Part shown: in pieces, positions 1 through 11,481 of the stretch
How positions within the stretch are numbered: position 1 is the stretch's first letter
How the letters are laid out: every line of letters begins with the position of its first letter
Assembly (NCBI RefSeq): GCF_040954645.1
Contig: NC_092803.1
Location: 15,625,230-15,689,229 of the forward strand
Length of the DNA: 64,000 nt
From: Diabrotica undecimpunctata
Lineage: Eukaryota; Arthropoda; Insecta; Coleoptera; Chrysomelidae
Reading direction: 5' to 3'
Notes under the pieces: generated by a model
The model's database searches: none
Told to the model about the DNA's origin: nothing
The model's input: the letters and a program-made list of their open reading frames with translations, nothing else
Translations under genes and position numbers: made by a program

Positions 1-2
1 CG

Positions 3-356
3 GAAACAAGAGCAGATACGGCGAAAATACAAAGACTACTGGAAACAACAGAAATGAAAGTCTTACGAAAAATAACAAACCAAACTCTAAGAGACAGAGT
101 AAGAAGTGAGGAAATACGAGCGAGATGTGGTATAGAGGAAATAAACGCGTGGACCAAAAGAAGAAAAGTGGAATGGAATCAACACATCGAAAGAATGACA
201 GAAAATATAATAGTACGAATAGCAAGAGACAAATCGCCAAATGGAAGAAGATCATTGGGAAGACCGAGGAAAGGATGGTCAGACAACGTCAATTGAGGCT
301 AAAAACCGAAGTAAAACAGGCATTAAGCCTATTTATAAAGTAGGAAGAAGAAGATG
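3..356 (+). mobile_element. LINE family A, 3'-terminal fragment cut by the window edge
   Basis: The frame is open from base 3 to a TGA at 294-296 and encodes the C-terminal tail of a non-LTR retrotransposon polyprotein. It contains the typical RDKSPNGRRSLGRPRKGW stretch that follows the reverse transcriptase thumb. The protein closely resembles the C-terminus of the longer copy ending near 20896, so both belong to one family. The short 3' UTR ends in a GAA-rich tail near 356 and shares the word TTATAAAG with the copies at about 20950 and 63665. The upstream part lies outside the window. Confidence 0.85.
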
Positions 357-689
357 AAGACAATTCACACTTGACTGTGCCATTGATCGAAATGGCCTGT
401 GCCAATAATATTGAACTTTTGTGTTTGCCGGCCCACACTTTTCATGCTTTGTAACCCTTAGATGTGGGAGTGTTTAAAAGCGTGAAGCAATCGTGCCGCA
501 ATGTATTAGAAGATTATTATCGTGCTACGGGATGCAAAAATGTATACAAAATGACTTTTCCTCTAGGATGCTTCTCTAGGGCAAATGCAATTGGCGGATT
601 TGTATGGTTAATTTAATTGAAAAGATTTATGGCTGTAGCCGTATCCAAGAAATACTGGGTATGCTAACTTTACAGTAAAACTAGTATAG
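357..689. other. No gene recognised
   Basis: No open frame with recognisable coding content and no repeat that I could match elsewhere in the window. Confidence 0.5.
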
Positions 690-1390
690 CCATTAGCTAT
701 ATCTCGACAAGGAAAAGAGCTACTGGGCTTATCTTGGCGGCATATTTTATTACTAATTAAATGCTGTAGATTGCTAAATTGACCAATCTCCAAAAACTAC
801 CCCCATCATCCCCTAGCGCAAAACTCATATCCGGAAAAATAATCAAGATATCGGTCAAAAATGATGAAACTAGAAAAGATGATAGCAAGGAATTAATTGC
901 TAATTTATTGCTGCAATTTTCATGTCAAGAAACAATTTATTGCTGCAACCTTTTGTAACTCTATGGTAAAAATAAGTAGCCATGGCTATATCACGGCAAT
1001 GAAAAGGGCTGAAGTTCTCATCTTGGCGGCATATTTTATTTCTAATTAATAGATTTTAATTGATACATTGACCAACCCTCAAAACCCTCAAAACTACCCC
1101 ATTATCCCCTAGTGCAAAATCACCCACGGGAAAATCGAGATATATAGAATGCAGCTTGCAGCAAAATTGTTTCTTGGCGTAAAACAGCATTAAATTAGCA
1201 ATTAATTCGTTGTAGTTCACTTTTCTAGGTTCGCCGTTTTTGGTATATATTTCGATGTTTCCGGGGGTGAGTTTTGCGCTAAGGTATGATGAGTCAGTTT
1301 TTGGGGATTGGTCAATGTACCAATCAACAGCAATTAATTAGCAATAAAATATGCTGTCAAGATGGGTCCTGTAGCCCATCTTGCCCATAA
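690..1390. repeat. Imperfect palindrome with an extra internal direct copy (foldback or MITE-like)
   Basis: About 690-955 reads again on the opposite strand at about 1155-1390. Shared landmarks, in order, are CTTGRCRGCATATTTTATT, a CATTGACCAA-like word, CTTAGCGCAAAACTC, CTAGAAAAG and GAATTAATTGCTAATTTA. A third, shorter copy in direct orientation fills about 985-1145 between the arms. No transposase is encoded, so this looks like a non-autonomous foldback element. The boundaries are approximate because I found no clean target duplication. Confidence 0.7.
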
Positions 1391-1630
1391 ATTTGATTGC
1401 ACTCATGTATTCCGCTAGCTTAACGGTTCGTTCTTGCTACTCAAAGTACGAATACTGAGGTGTAATGCATTTTCATTTTATTGTATGAAATGGTAGCATG
1501 AACGCTAAAAAAGTGCATTACCACCAGAATAAAAGCGTTTGAGATGTGGACTTACCGGAGTATCTTACGAACAACATTTTGAAAATAATAAGAGGAGGTT
1601 TTGAATACAATTAAAATAAAGAAATAGCAA

Positions 1631-1850
1631 TATCTGGACAATGTCATGAGAGTAAAGAGATGTGTGTTGCTGCAGAATATTATACAGGGAAAAATACTGG
1701 GCAGAAGAAACAGAGGAAGACGACATACATCCTGCCTAAATAAGTTGACAACTCTAACTCTATTGAATTGTTTAGAGCAGCAGGATAGGAGATAGCCGTA
1801 ATGGTAGCCAACTTTCTTAAAGGAGGCGGTACTTGAAAGAAGAAGAACAA
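1631..1850 (+). pseudogene. LINE family B, decayed 3' end
   Basis: The frame from 1631 to about 1800 reads like the end of a LINE-B reverse transcriptase: YLDNVMRVKR, then LLQNIIQGKILGRRNRGRR, then a short helix-rich tail. The other LINE-B copies here read YLGHVMR, then QGKV, then RRRISWL at the same place. Two stops follow near 1797, and the sequence ends in GAAAGAAGAAGAAC, matching the GAA-rich tail of the family. This is an old 5'-truncated insertion. Confidence 0.75.
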
Positions 1851-3995
1851 ACTCTTTATGAACTAGAGAGATGACATCCTTAATTATACCAATGAAAATA
1901 GCACCTAAAATAAGTCAGATATAAGAAGGATCTAAAAGGTTATTTAGAAAATCAGTGAAACAAATAGAAAAATACCAACAACAAGGTTACCGTTTATAGA
2001 ATTGTAAAGGTTCCATATCTTCCACAAGGAGATACGAGAGTCCTTTAATTCAGTCTAAATTGTAGTAACAATAAAAAAAGAACTTTGTTTACATTTTGTA
2101 GACAAGTACCAACGGTAAAGCTAAAAATAAACCAGTAAATTGTATCTTTGAGAAAAAGTCCCCCCAGTTTGAACGGAAACAGACTATTTTATATTGAGTT
2201 TTTGTGCTGACTTACGGGGTGAATGAACTGGAGCTGCTGCAAGTGATACACTTTACGAGGGCCGTGCGAGAAGTCATGGCGTCTTGCAACGTGAAGATGA
2301 AGAATTTAAAAGTGCCCTATGTAAATTGAGGTACCTAACAAATAATTGCCATATTTAATAGAGTTTAAAAGATCCTTGCAACGCGATGAATACCAAGTTT
2401 CATGTAAAATCGAGCAGTAAAAACTGAAATAGTAGGAATGATAAAAAAATGTAGTGTGAGTACAATTTATATTTGCATATCATATTCATAGATTCCTAAA
2501 GAGCGATACGGTAGAGAAAAGGCAGTATATAAATGAAATTAGGAATTGGTGTTTCACAAAAATTATACAATACAATATTAAAAATGGGTATGAGTCAATT
2601 GACACCTCTCAGGCTGTCAGAACAACCAAAACAGTGAGGCCAAAGCGAGCCTTACTTATCTAAACTAAGGGATTAATTAATATCTAGTGTATGCTATCGA
2701 CTCGATGTTAATATTAATATTAAAATCAAAAAATGAAAGAAAAACAAAAAGTACTGCAAAAAGAGGACTGTAAATTGCTTCCTCAGCTAAAAAAAATTCG
2801 TCAAAAAATAATGACAACGCCCCTTATTATCGTTTAACTCCCAAATTTATTTTTAATAATTTATTTGACGAATTAAAGAAAATCCCGTTAAAGATTGAAA
2901 AAATATTAAGACAAGGAATACACTTAGAATAGGCACATCAAATGGAAAGATATTACAAAAAATAGAACTTAAGACATATAACTCCTGCTGATAAAAAAAT
3001 TTATTAATATGACTTTGAACCATGCTCGGAAGCATATTAAGAATATCATTGATTAAGCATTGCATCAACTGAAAATAATTGATCCATGGCATCAATGACT
3101 GCGTTAAATGAAGAACTGGTTTATTTAACTTCCTATCTAAAGAACTGTTTAAAAACGCAGTAAATAAATTGAAAACAATCATACTTAGCCAACCATCAAA
3201 AGAAGACGACATAAAAAAAAGAACGCTCGGAACTCCATTAAAAAATGCGGAAATTACATGTACCTACCTACATGTTTTACGGCAAATCCTTTTATTGCGA
3301 AAGATATGTGATTATTTTTGAATTTAAAAAAGTCAATTTTCCAAAAGGAGAGATATTTACTTACAGTTTCCAAAATTGTTAATTTAAAAAAATATATAAA
3401 GAGCTATTTTTGACATCCAATGCAGATAAGAATTCAGAAATAAAATATAAAAACAATGCAAACTACAAAACCAGTCACGCTCAGCCAAATTAATTACAGA
3501 AAGGAAAATAGTGTTCATGAATAAAGAAATTAATGAATACCTGTGATCGAATAATAACGAATAATAATAATAACCTGTAATAAAAATCACTATTATGATA
3601 GAACGTATGTATTTACTATTATAACAGTACATTGCACGCTTTTGGGCATTGCCTCCTGTGATAACAGTACAGGTAGAATGCTTTTAAACTGCGTTTAAAT
3701 GCCTGATATCAACGAAAGGAAGTGCCATAACCATTATCAGGCCAACTGCAAATAACCTAAAAATACGAGCACACATAAACATAGTCGGTAAACACATAAA
3801 AATAGGTTGATACGTTCATAAAACAAACAATTATTTAACGGACACATCAATTTAATCCTTTCTGGAGTGTAGAAGAGGAAAAGGTAGGCAGTGCTGGGCG
3901 ACGGTGCCCCTACCACTATTCCGAAGATGTAAATGATTTGTTTACCAGTATCTTGCCAAGACACCCAATTCTAAATATAAATAAAGTACACTCAC
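1851..3995. other. AT-rich stretch, no gene recognised
   Basis: A 119-codon minus-strand frame at 2853-3212 is rich in Phe, Ile and Leu and resembles nothing I know. In AT-rich DNA this composition arises easily by chance. I see no transposase, RT or splice-flanked exon here. Confidence 0.45.
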
Positions 3996-4420
3996 CTCTC
4001 AAGCTAATATCGGCGATATCACCAAACAGAAAAAATTCACCAAAAAGTCTCAATTCGAAAAAACACTTTACCGAAGAGGGTGTAACACTTTACGGGGTGG
4101 ATTTGGTTCGATTCTTAGCCTGTTGCGCATACAGTCAACAGCCCGTTTCATTCGGCAGCCATGTCAGTTGTACGATAATTGGTCGTTTGTCGAATTTTCA
4201 CCGTTTTCTGATAGAAACTCGATATGATACTAGCACAAAACCCTTCTAGAATCCTCACTTGACACTTTTCTACGCGATTTTCGGATTGTTTTTCACGAGT
4301 TAGCCACTTTTTCGCCCCGACAAGAAGTTGTTTTCCACAATCCTTAGTAAGAAATTTCTGTAGGATGCACGCGGCGTTGCCATATCGCCGATATGGGAAT
4401 CTGCGGATCTTTTAGGATTT
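3996..4420 (-). other. Possible 5' exon with splice donor (minus strand)
   Basis: On the minus strand the sequence reads GAGAG|GTGAGT, a near-perfect splice donor, with the exon ending at 3996 and the intron starting at 3995. The 400 bp upstream is richer in G, C and CpG than its surroundings. It contains two copies of the palindromic word ATATCGSCGATAT, near 4010 and 4382. No long frame crosses it, so if real it would be mostly 5' UTR. It could equally be unrecognised repeat DNA. Confidence 0.25.
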
Positions 4421-4994
4421 TTTATGAATAGAAACTGATAATCGCTTCTGAAAAATGAAAAAATGCTTATGAATGGTGTTGCGATATACAGGGGTTTTCG
4501 AAACATATTTTCTTTAATGGACTGCATTTAAATAGTTTATAAAAAATAATTTGATGAAGGTACCTGTTGATATGCACAAATTTTCATTCATACTTGCTAG
4601 GAATTTGAGAATGATATATTTTTAAATGAATTACCCCTTTTTTATTTGTTTTATTTCCAGCTTTATTTATTCAACTTTCGATAGAGGGGGTTTTCTTAAG
4701 TCCGTTTATTTCCGTATACTCTTTTGGTTTAAGAATACCTATATTTACAAATACGTTTTGACAATTTTTTCACACCATTATCATCACAAAAGTCAAAAGC
4801 ACGGGAAATTCTAAAAGTTTAAAATCAAATGGTACGTTCGTTGGAATCACCAGTATACTCGGGATCAAAACATCATTTTCTTTGTATTTTCCTTGATGAT
4901 CGTTGCCTCAAGGATATTATTCATTAGTTTTTTCACAGACAACGTCATCCTGATTAGTAACTGTGTCAACTGATTTGAACGAAAGTAACTTTCC
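4421..4994. other. No gene recognised
   Basis: AT-rich, with only short hydrophobic frames that look like chance. Confidence 0.4.
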
Positions 4995-5469
4995 TGGAAG
5001 ACAATTTAAGGTAGTATATTTAACCGAATATACATATAAAATGTTATAAAAAGCGGTCAAGCCGTTTCGAAGGAGTATGGCAACTAACACTGTGACACTA
5101 ATAGGGCTATTGAAAAATAGGGGTTGGTGATAAAAGATTGAAAATTAAGGATTGTACAGTACAGTCAACCAACTTACACCTCTAAACGATTAATGGAATT
5201 CGCAGAAATCCTTTCGTTGTAGTAAAAGGCACGGTAAACTTCACTGGAGTTTTCCATATTCTTTGTAATTACTTACTTTGTTTAGCATATTTTTGCCTGT
5301 ATTGACAGTTAGAGTTAATTTGCATAAAATGAGGAGCAAAAATTTAAATGGAATTTTAAATATTATTGTTTATTCGGCTAATAATGAATGTGTAAATATA
5401 ATGGTTAACCTGCTGTACAATTATTTTGTAAATAACATTATAAAAGTGTACTTACTAATTATTTAAATT

Positions 5470-6828
5470 TATAAATCATCATCATCGTTACTAAATTCAC
5501 TACCGCTATCATTATGTAAATCTATAATCATTGGATTAATTTCACTAATTTCATTTTCCCGGATCCACCACTCTTCTATTAATTTTTCACATTTATTTCA
5601 AACCTAACCAGGCTAAAATAAACGAAGATTGGTTTGACGAAGAATGTAGATCCATTAACCAACAGAAAAATGAAGCATATAAGAGACTTCAGCAGCGCAG
5701 AACGAGATCAAACCTGGAAGACTATGAAAATCTTAGTCGAGAAGAAAAAAGGACGTTTAGAAGGAAAAAGAAAGAGTCATACGAAAACGCTCTAAACGAG
5801 ATTGTTAACCGCCACAATAGAAAAGACTCTCGAAAATTCTACCAGAAGATAAACAGCTGCAGAAAAGAATTCAAACCCAGAATAACAGCATGTAAAGACA
5901 GAGATGGTTCCATAATTAGTGACAAAGAACAGCTACTAAACAGGTGGGCGAATTATTTTGAAGAACTACTTAGCGATAGTCGTGAAGAAGACCAAATAGA
6001 AATTACTTTGCCTGAAATGGATGAAAACGCTCAAGAGCCGACTCCCACCGAAGAAGAAATTAGAGAAGCCATTTCAAAACTGAAAAATAACGAAGCTCCC
6101 GGTTTGGACAATCTTCCTGTCGAACTCTTTAAGAATGGTGGTGACACCCTTTTTAAACACATGCATTTATTAGTAAGAATTGCATGAAGAATGGTGTGTC
6201 TTTTGCCTTCGTTATCTGTGTGTTTTATTGATTTTATGCTGTCGTCTTGCCATTAATTCCACCCTTTGCAAATATCCATGTATCATCTAAGTATACGAAT
6301 GTTGCATTTTCAGATTTAAGTCTAGTATATTCTCTCAAAAATTTAATTCTTTTGTGAACCACACTATTCCTTTCGCATACAAGTAACCTATTATTTTCTT
6401 TTTTGAATTTAAAGCCTAAATCTCTCAACACTTTCCAAAGGCTAGTGCTCTTAATTTCAGAAACTTGTCTTTTTCTTATTTTGGCCAGTAAAGTATCTAA
6501 ACTCACATGTTGATTGTTTTCACGCATTCGATACAAAATATTACGAATTTCAAATTTTCCTCCATCAGGTAAGTCAAGGCTCCTAGAATGTTTACGAGTT
6601 GTTTTCCTGTCTTCCTGATACTAAGTCACTGTAAGATCTTCTTACGTCAGAGAATCTCTAACAGTCCTCATTACAGACTTTAGCTTACTTTCACATCCCG
6701 AGTGCATTACAAACGCGTTGATTTATACATAATAATGACTTTAAAGGTCCACCATTGTCTCTTTCCATGGTAAAGTATTTATGCACATTTGCAATTAATT
6801 GATCAATATCCAACTTATGCCTAGGCAT
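5470..6828 (-). pseudogene. Tc1/mariner-type transposase, middle missing
   Basis: The ATG is at 6828-6826 and the protein starts MPRHKLDIDQL. It is decayed until 6536, where a helix-turn-helix region and the first catalytic block VYLDDTWIFAKGG (DDE) follow. After a stop at 6234 the frame shifts and GKRHTILHA ends at about 6182. The stretch with the other catalytic residues is gone, replaced by LINE DNA. The C-terminus resumes at 5608 with CEKLIEEWW and ends with an acidic tail and a stop near 5470. It is non-functional. Reading the two halves as one gene rests on position, strand and the shared transposon ends. Confidence 0.8.
5606..6181 (+). mobile_element. LINE fragment (endonuclease-to-RT linker) inside the transposase
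   Basis: One frame is open from 5606 to a TGA at 6185-6187, about 193 codons. It encodes the region between the endonuclease and RT domains: INEDWFDEECR, a basic helical part, WANYFEELLS, then EEIREAISKLKNNEAPGLDN with PVELFKNGGD leading into RT motif 0. Both edges sit directly in transposase sequence, with no tail and no clear target duplication. The event therefore removed the middle of the host gene rather than simply splitting it. Confidence 0.8.
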
Positions 6829-7007
6829 GATGGTTACTTGAACCTACACGTTTGAATTACAATATACTAAGTTTAGATTAATAGAAACTTTCTAGAAACT
6901 GAGTGTACAAACTTTCTAACTGTTGTGCTTGAGAGGTAAAATATAATATAACAGATTACAAAGATCCTAAATACATTAAGCAAATTAGCCTTATGATCAT
7001 TAGGAAT

Positions 7008-8808
7008 ATATAGACCTATATAGAGCGAAAAACAGAGAGGTAAAGAAAAGAGTAACAAATGAAAAGAACGAACGATGGGAACAAGCATGCACAGAGATAG
7101 AACGACATATCGGAGGAACGAGAAATTCAGAATCATGGCGAATATTAAAAGCACTTCAACGAAATAAGACAGAGAAAACCCAGATCGGCAAAATTAGTGA
7201 AAACGAGTGGCAAGAATACTACGTAGAACTACTTACAGAAAACCGTCCCCAATTTCAGGAAGAGAATATAGAACATGCAGGAAATGGGGCATACGACCAG
7301 ATAGAAATAAGCCTGGCAGAAGTTAAGAGAGCAATCAAGACATTGAAGAACAAAAAAGCCAAAGGACCCGGAGGAATACCAAACGAACTAATTAAAAACG
7401 GAACGGAAAAGTTATTCCGCATGCTACATAGAATGATCGAAAGAGGACTAAATGGAGAAGAAATACCTGCGGAATGGACACAAGCATACATTACATCCAT
7501 ACATAAGAAAGGAAATAGGAAAAAATGTGAAAACTATAGAGGAATTAGTATAATATCGTCGGTAGGTAGACTTTACGGAAAAATTATTAAAGAAAAACTA
7601 GAAACGGAAATAATAGGAAAAATTGGAGAAGACCAAGCAGGGTTCACAGTAGGAAAATCATGCCTAGATCATACGTACACATTAGAACAACTGATAGAAA
7701 AGAAAATGGCAAAAGGTAGACCGGTCCATCTGGCCTTTGTTGATCTAAAGAAAGCATATGACTCAATACCTAGAGTCAAATTATGGGAAGCAATGAATGA
7801 TCTCGGAATCCGACAAACACTAATAAAAGCAGTTAAAGCACTATACAAAGAAAACAAAGTAGCTATTAAATGTGGAAATAAAGCCTACAATCCATTTAAG
7901 ACGACAAAATGACTTCTACAAGGCTGTGCTACGTCCCCTACTCTGTTTAAAATATTCTTGGAAAAGACACTCAAACCATGGAGAAGAAAGTGCGAAGGAA
8001 TGGGCATACCAGTAAGAGACGAATACCTATACACCTTAAGTTTTGCCGACGATCAAGTAGTCATCGCACAAGATGAAGAAGATCTCAGCTTTATGCTCAG
8101 AAAACTAGAAGACGAATATAAAAACAACGGAATGGAAATAAACTTAGAGAAAACCGAATACCTAACAACAGAAAACAAGGATATGAGAAACCTGAGATAT
8201 GAGAGATAGACGAGGGAAGACAAATAAATGGAACAGATAAATTCAAGTATTTAGGAACCATAATATCGAACCAGGGAACAACAGAAGAAGATATAAACAA
8301 CAGACTGAGACAAACAAGAAACTGTATAAGACAACTAAACTCAGTGTTGTGGGATAAGAACATTACGATAAAGACAAAAAAGAGAATATATAATACCCTG
8401 ACAAGAAGTATCCTGACATATGGGTCCGAAAACTGGACAATAAACAAGAGAAATAGAGGTAGAATAAGAGCAGTAGAAATGGAGTTCCTGAGGAGAAGCT
8501 GTAGACTTAAAAAAAGAGACAGAATTGAAAACGCATAGATTAAGCGGAGAATGGGAGTGCAATCAGACATAATCGACTATATAGAGGAGAAGAGACTATC
8601 CTGGTACGGCCACGTCAGAAGAGCGGACAGAGGACGCTGGATATATAAAATCACAGAATGGAGCCCGATTGGAAGAAGAAAGAGAGGAAGATCCCGAAGG
8701 TCATTCAGAGATGAAATCGACGAGGCTATGGAGAAAAGAACCCTGCGAGATGGAGAATGGAATGACAGGGAAAATTGGAGAAAACGGTTGAGTGAAGGAA
8801 GGCAGTGA
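7008..8808 (+). pseudogene. LINE reverse transcriptase polyprotein, two stops and one frameshift
   Basis: A single frame runs from 7008 to 8209, broken by a TGA at 7910-7912 (GGA to TGA in the LLQGC motif). It covers the pre-RT linker, fingers (KKGNRKKCENYRGISI), palm block A (LAFVDLKKAYDSI) and the catalytic block in the form SFADDQVVIA. A +1 shift near 8205 moves to the frame that carries KYLGTII, the thumb, LTYGSENWT and WYGHVRRAD. A TAG sits at 8536-8538, and the protein ends with LSEGRQ at 8808. The endonuclease domain is absent because of 5' truncation. Few lesions suggest moderate age. Confidence 0.85.
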
Positions 8809-8834
8809 AAACTGTGGAAATCCTTAGTAGTAGT
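7008..8834 (+). mobile_element. 5'-truncated LINE copy with 12-bp target duplication
   Basis: The copy is flanked by ATCATTAGGAAT at 6996-7007 and 8835-8846. It ends in a short TAG-rich tail (8825-8834). It lies inside the 5162-9341 transposon, upstream of the transposase start, so it is younger than that transposon. Confidence 0.9.
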
Positions 8835-9890
8835 ATCATTAGGAATGCCGATTGTAATTTAACTATGTTTGATAATAAGTTTAGAAATGGTTGGAAACCG
8901 TACATAAACAAATTAAAATGGATCTCACAATTATTTTATTTTTGGTACAAGTATTTCCATTTAAAAATAAAAAGTTACATATATTTACCAAAACCCGTAA
9001 TGGCAGACGTCTCAAAAACGGTACACTCTATTATGGTCAATCAAACCACCACTATTTAATTTGACGAAATGTTTTAGTTTACTCCGAAGTATATTTTAAC
9101 AAAAATTAAAAGTGATATTGTAGTACTTTGTATATCTACTTTGAATATAAATTATCCTTAGCACGGTAGTAATTGTTTCAGAAAAAATTATTAAACAAGT
9201 AAGTAAAAGAAATACTATTTATTAAAAAAAATGTAACAAAATATGCAAAACTATGAACAGGGGGTAATGACACATATATTTATTTTATACCTAAAATTTA
9301 AGTGTTAACCTTAAGTGTTAGAGGTGTAAGTTGATTGAATGTACTATATAACGTTTAATGCCATATCATTAAAAAATAAAATAAATTTTATTCAAAAAAA
9401 TTTTAAAAATGTTTGGGGTGGACTACCCTTATCATTTGAGGTATAAAAAATATATTGGTACCTATTTGCAGACCTACCAAATATACATTCAACATTTCAT
9501 AAAAGCCAGTCAAACCGTTTTGGAGAAGTATGGCATCCAACTCTGTGATACTAATATGGCTATTGAAAATAAAAGCTGGTGACAGAAGGTTGAAAATTAA
9601 GGGCTGTATGTATTTTTTAATGCCACATGAAAAAATAAAAATAAAAAATTTTGTCCAAAAAATAAAAAAAAAATTTCGAGATGAACCACCCTTACCCCTT
9701 AGGGGTATGAATTAGATAACAACCTATTCTCAGAGCTACCGAATACAAATATAAAATTTTGTAAAACTCGGTCAAGCCATTTTGGAGGAGTATGGCAACC
9801 AACTCTGTGAGACTAATATGGCTATTAAAAAATAGGGGTTAGTAATAGAGGTGTGAAAATTAAGGACTGACTGTATGTATTTTTTAATCC

Positions 9891-10287
9891 GTGGGGAGTT
9901 GTCTATCTCCCATCGGACGCGTCTTCAGTTGGTGGATAGGGGAACGTCCTAACCGGTCATAGGACCGGTGGGTATGTGGGAAATAAAAATACCAACCGCG
10001 AACCAAAATAGACTAAGGTATGGCAACCCTAACAGAAGAGCCCCTGGCCCTCCAGGTTGGAGGTTGGGCTAGAGGCTGACAACCTCTTCCTGTAGAAAAA
10101 CATATGAACTCACGACGACGACTTTGCAAACGAAAACTGGAACTGAGATTAGGCAAATCTGGAGCAGTGAATGTCAATGGAGTGTGGAGAAGACGATACA
10201 ACTTCGAACTTTATAGAATATACCAGGAACCTGATATCGTAAAACATATTAAGATAGGACATCTCAGTTGGATAGGACATGTAATAC
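9891..10287 (+). mobile_element. Internally deleted LINE: 5' leader fused to C-terminal fragment
   Basis: From 9891 to about 10160 the sequence is GC-rich and includes CCTCCAGGTTGGAGGTTGGG, a word I associate with the 5' leader of insect LINEs. It runs directly into a C-terminal RT fragment (VNGVWRRRYNFELYRIY, then VKHIKIGHLSWIGHVI) at about 10165-10287. The endonuclease and RT core are missing. The unit interrupts the 262-bp tandem array, which resumes at 10288. Assignment of the leader rests on recollection. Confidence 0.6.
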
Positions 10288-11241
10288 CCCTTGGGGCATG
10301 AAATATAGATTACGAATTATTCCCAGACCTACCGAATATATATGTAGAATTTCATAAAAATCGCTCCAGCCATTTCAGACGAGTATGACAACTTTCAGTA
10401 TTTCAGAAATACGTAGCTCCAGCTCATTTTGGTGTAAATATTCGGCGATTTTTAGATCAGACATTTCCCGGACGATGAATTAAAGTCCAGTCGTCAGAGA
10501 GTTTCTCCCTAAAAATGATACGAACAATCTGAATTTTGCGCGACTTTTCCAGTCGTAGTAAAATTTCCATTTTAGAGTTTCCAGAATTTAATTTTTTTAA
10601 TTACAAACGATCGCATGTCACGGGAAATGCCTCCACGAAGACGATTTTGGGTGTAGTTTTTAGCAGAAGTTTGGTTCTTTTGAAAAACGTACTAGTGTAA
10701 TTGAAAAAAAATGTTTAAAACGTTTTAGATAGTTTGTTATGTGAACGTTTAAATCCAGCCTTTTTAAACATATTTTAAATTTAAATGCCAAAATTTAAAA
10801 CTAAAACTTCTTCCTATAATTTTTGAAGGTTAGGCTCCAGTAATCGAAACTTCATAGTGGCCAGTCAATGAAAGGGATATGTATTGATCCCATGAGAATC
10901 ATAAAAAATGGCAAAAATAGAGCCACGTTTATTTATTTAACACCTTTATAAAATCTGAGTTTATTTGCGACAAAATCCAAAAATAGCATACGAAAGCTAA
11001 ACTCTTTACTTTTAAAACGCAACTTGATTTTTGTCGATAGGATACTTAAATCAAAAGATATTTTTACCATCGAGATGATACAAATTTTATTGAACATTGA
11101 TTTTACGTGCGTAACTGGCATTCAAAATCGATGGTCGCTTCAAGCGTTATTTGTGAGAGAACGGTTCATTCTACACAAAAAGTGTTAATAAACATTTTTG
11201 TTTAAAATTATCGCAGCTACATTTTTTATTTAAAACATTTT

Positions 11242-11419
11242 TGAAGTTATACTTCTATACGCACGGTCGGCGTTGGAAATTTGCATGAGAGTGAATCTGT
11301 GAAACCATTACATATGTAAGATAATGAGTAAGAGAGAGACAGAAGATATATTTTCTCTCTCTTCCTCTCTCGAGAATAAAAATGTTCCTTTTGTATATAT
11401 ATTTAATATTATATATATA

Positions 11420-11481
<62 letters not shown>

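Larger units (their letters stand above)
5162..9341 (-). mobile_element. Tc1/mariner-type DNA transposon with TIRs, TA duplication and nested LINE DNA
   Basis: The left end (5162) reads CAGTCAACCAACTTACACCT; the right end, reverse-complemented from 9341, reads CATTCAATCAACTTACACCT. They agree at 22 of 24 positions over the terminal 24 bases. TA flanks both ends (5160-5161 and 9342-9343), as expected for this superfamily. The flanking DNA on both sides is the 262-bp tandem repeat. Removing the LINE pieces at 5606-6181 and 7008-8834 leaves about 1.77 kb, a normal size for such an element. The transposase remnants lie on the minus strand. Confidence 0.9.
4995..10400. repeat. Tandem repeat array, monomer about 262 bp, interrupted by insertions
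   Basis: Related monomers lie at 4995-5161, 9342-9890 and about 10288-10400. Landmarks in each are an ACCTACCGAATA-like word, TCAAGCCRTTTYGGAGGAG, TATGGCAACYAACWCTGTGA, AATATGGCTATT and AAAATTAAGG, followed by an A-rich part and CCACCCTTACCCCTTAGGGG. TATGGC at 9529 and at 9791 sets the period at 262 bp. Bridging the transposon at 5162-9341 joins 5076 to 9529 over about 269 bp, so the array was continuous before that insertion. No ORF is conserved. Confidence 0.85.

Noticed and set aside
2853..3212. 119-codon minus-strand frame as a membrane protein
   Set aside because: Hydrophobic composition follows from AT richness; no motif and no start context support it.
9530..9715. 61-codon frame
   Set aside because: It is the 262-bp tandem repeat, and the other monomers do not keep the frame.
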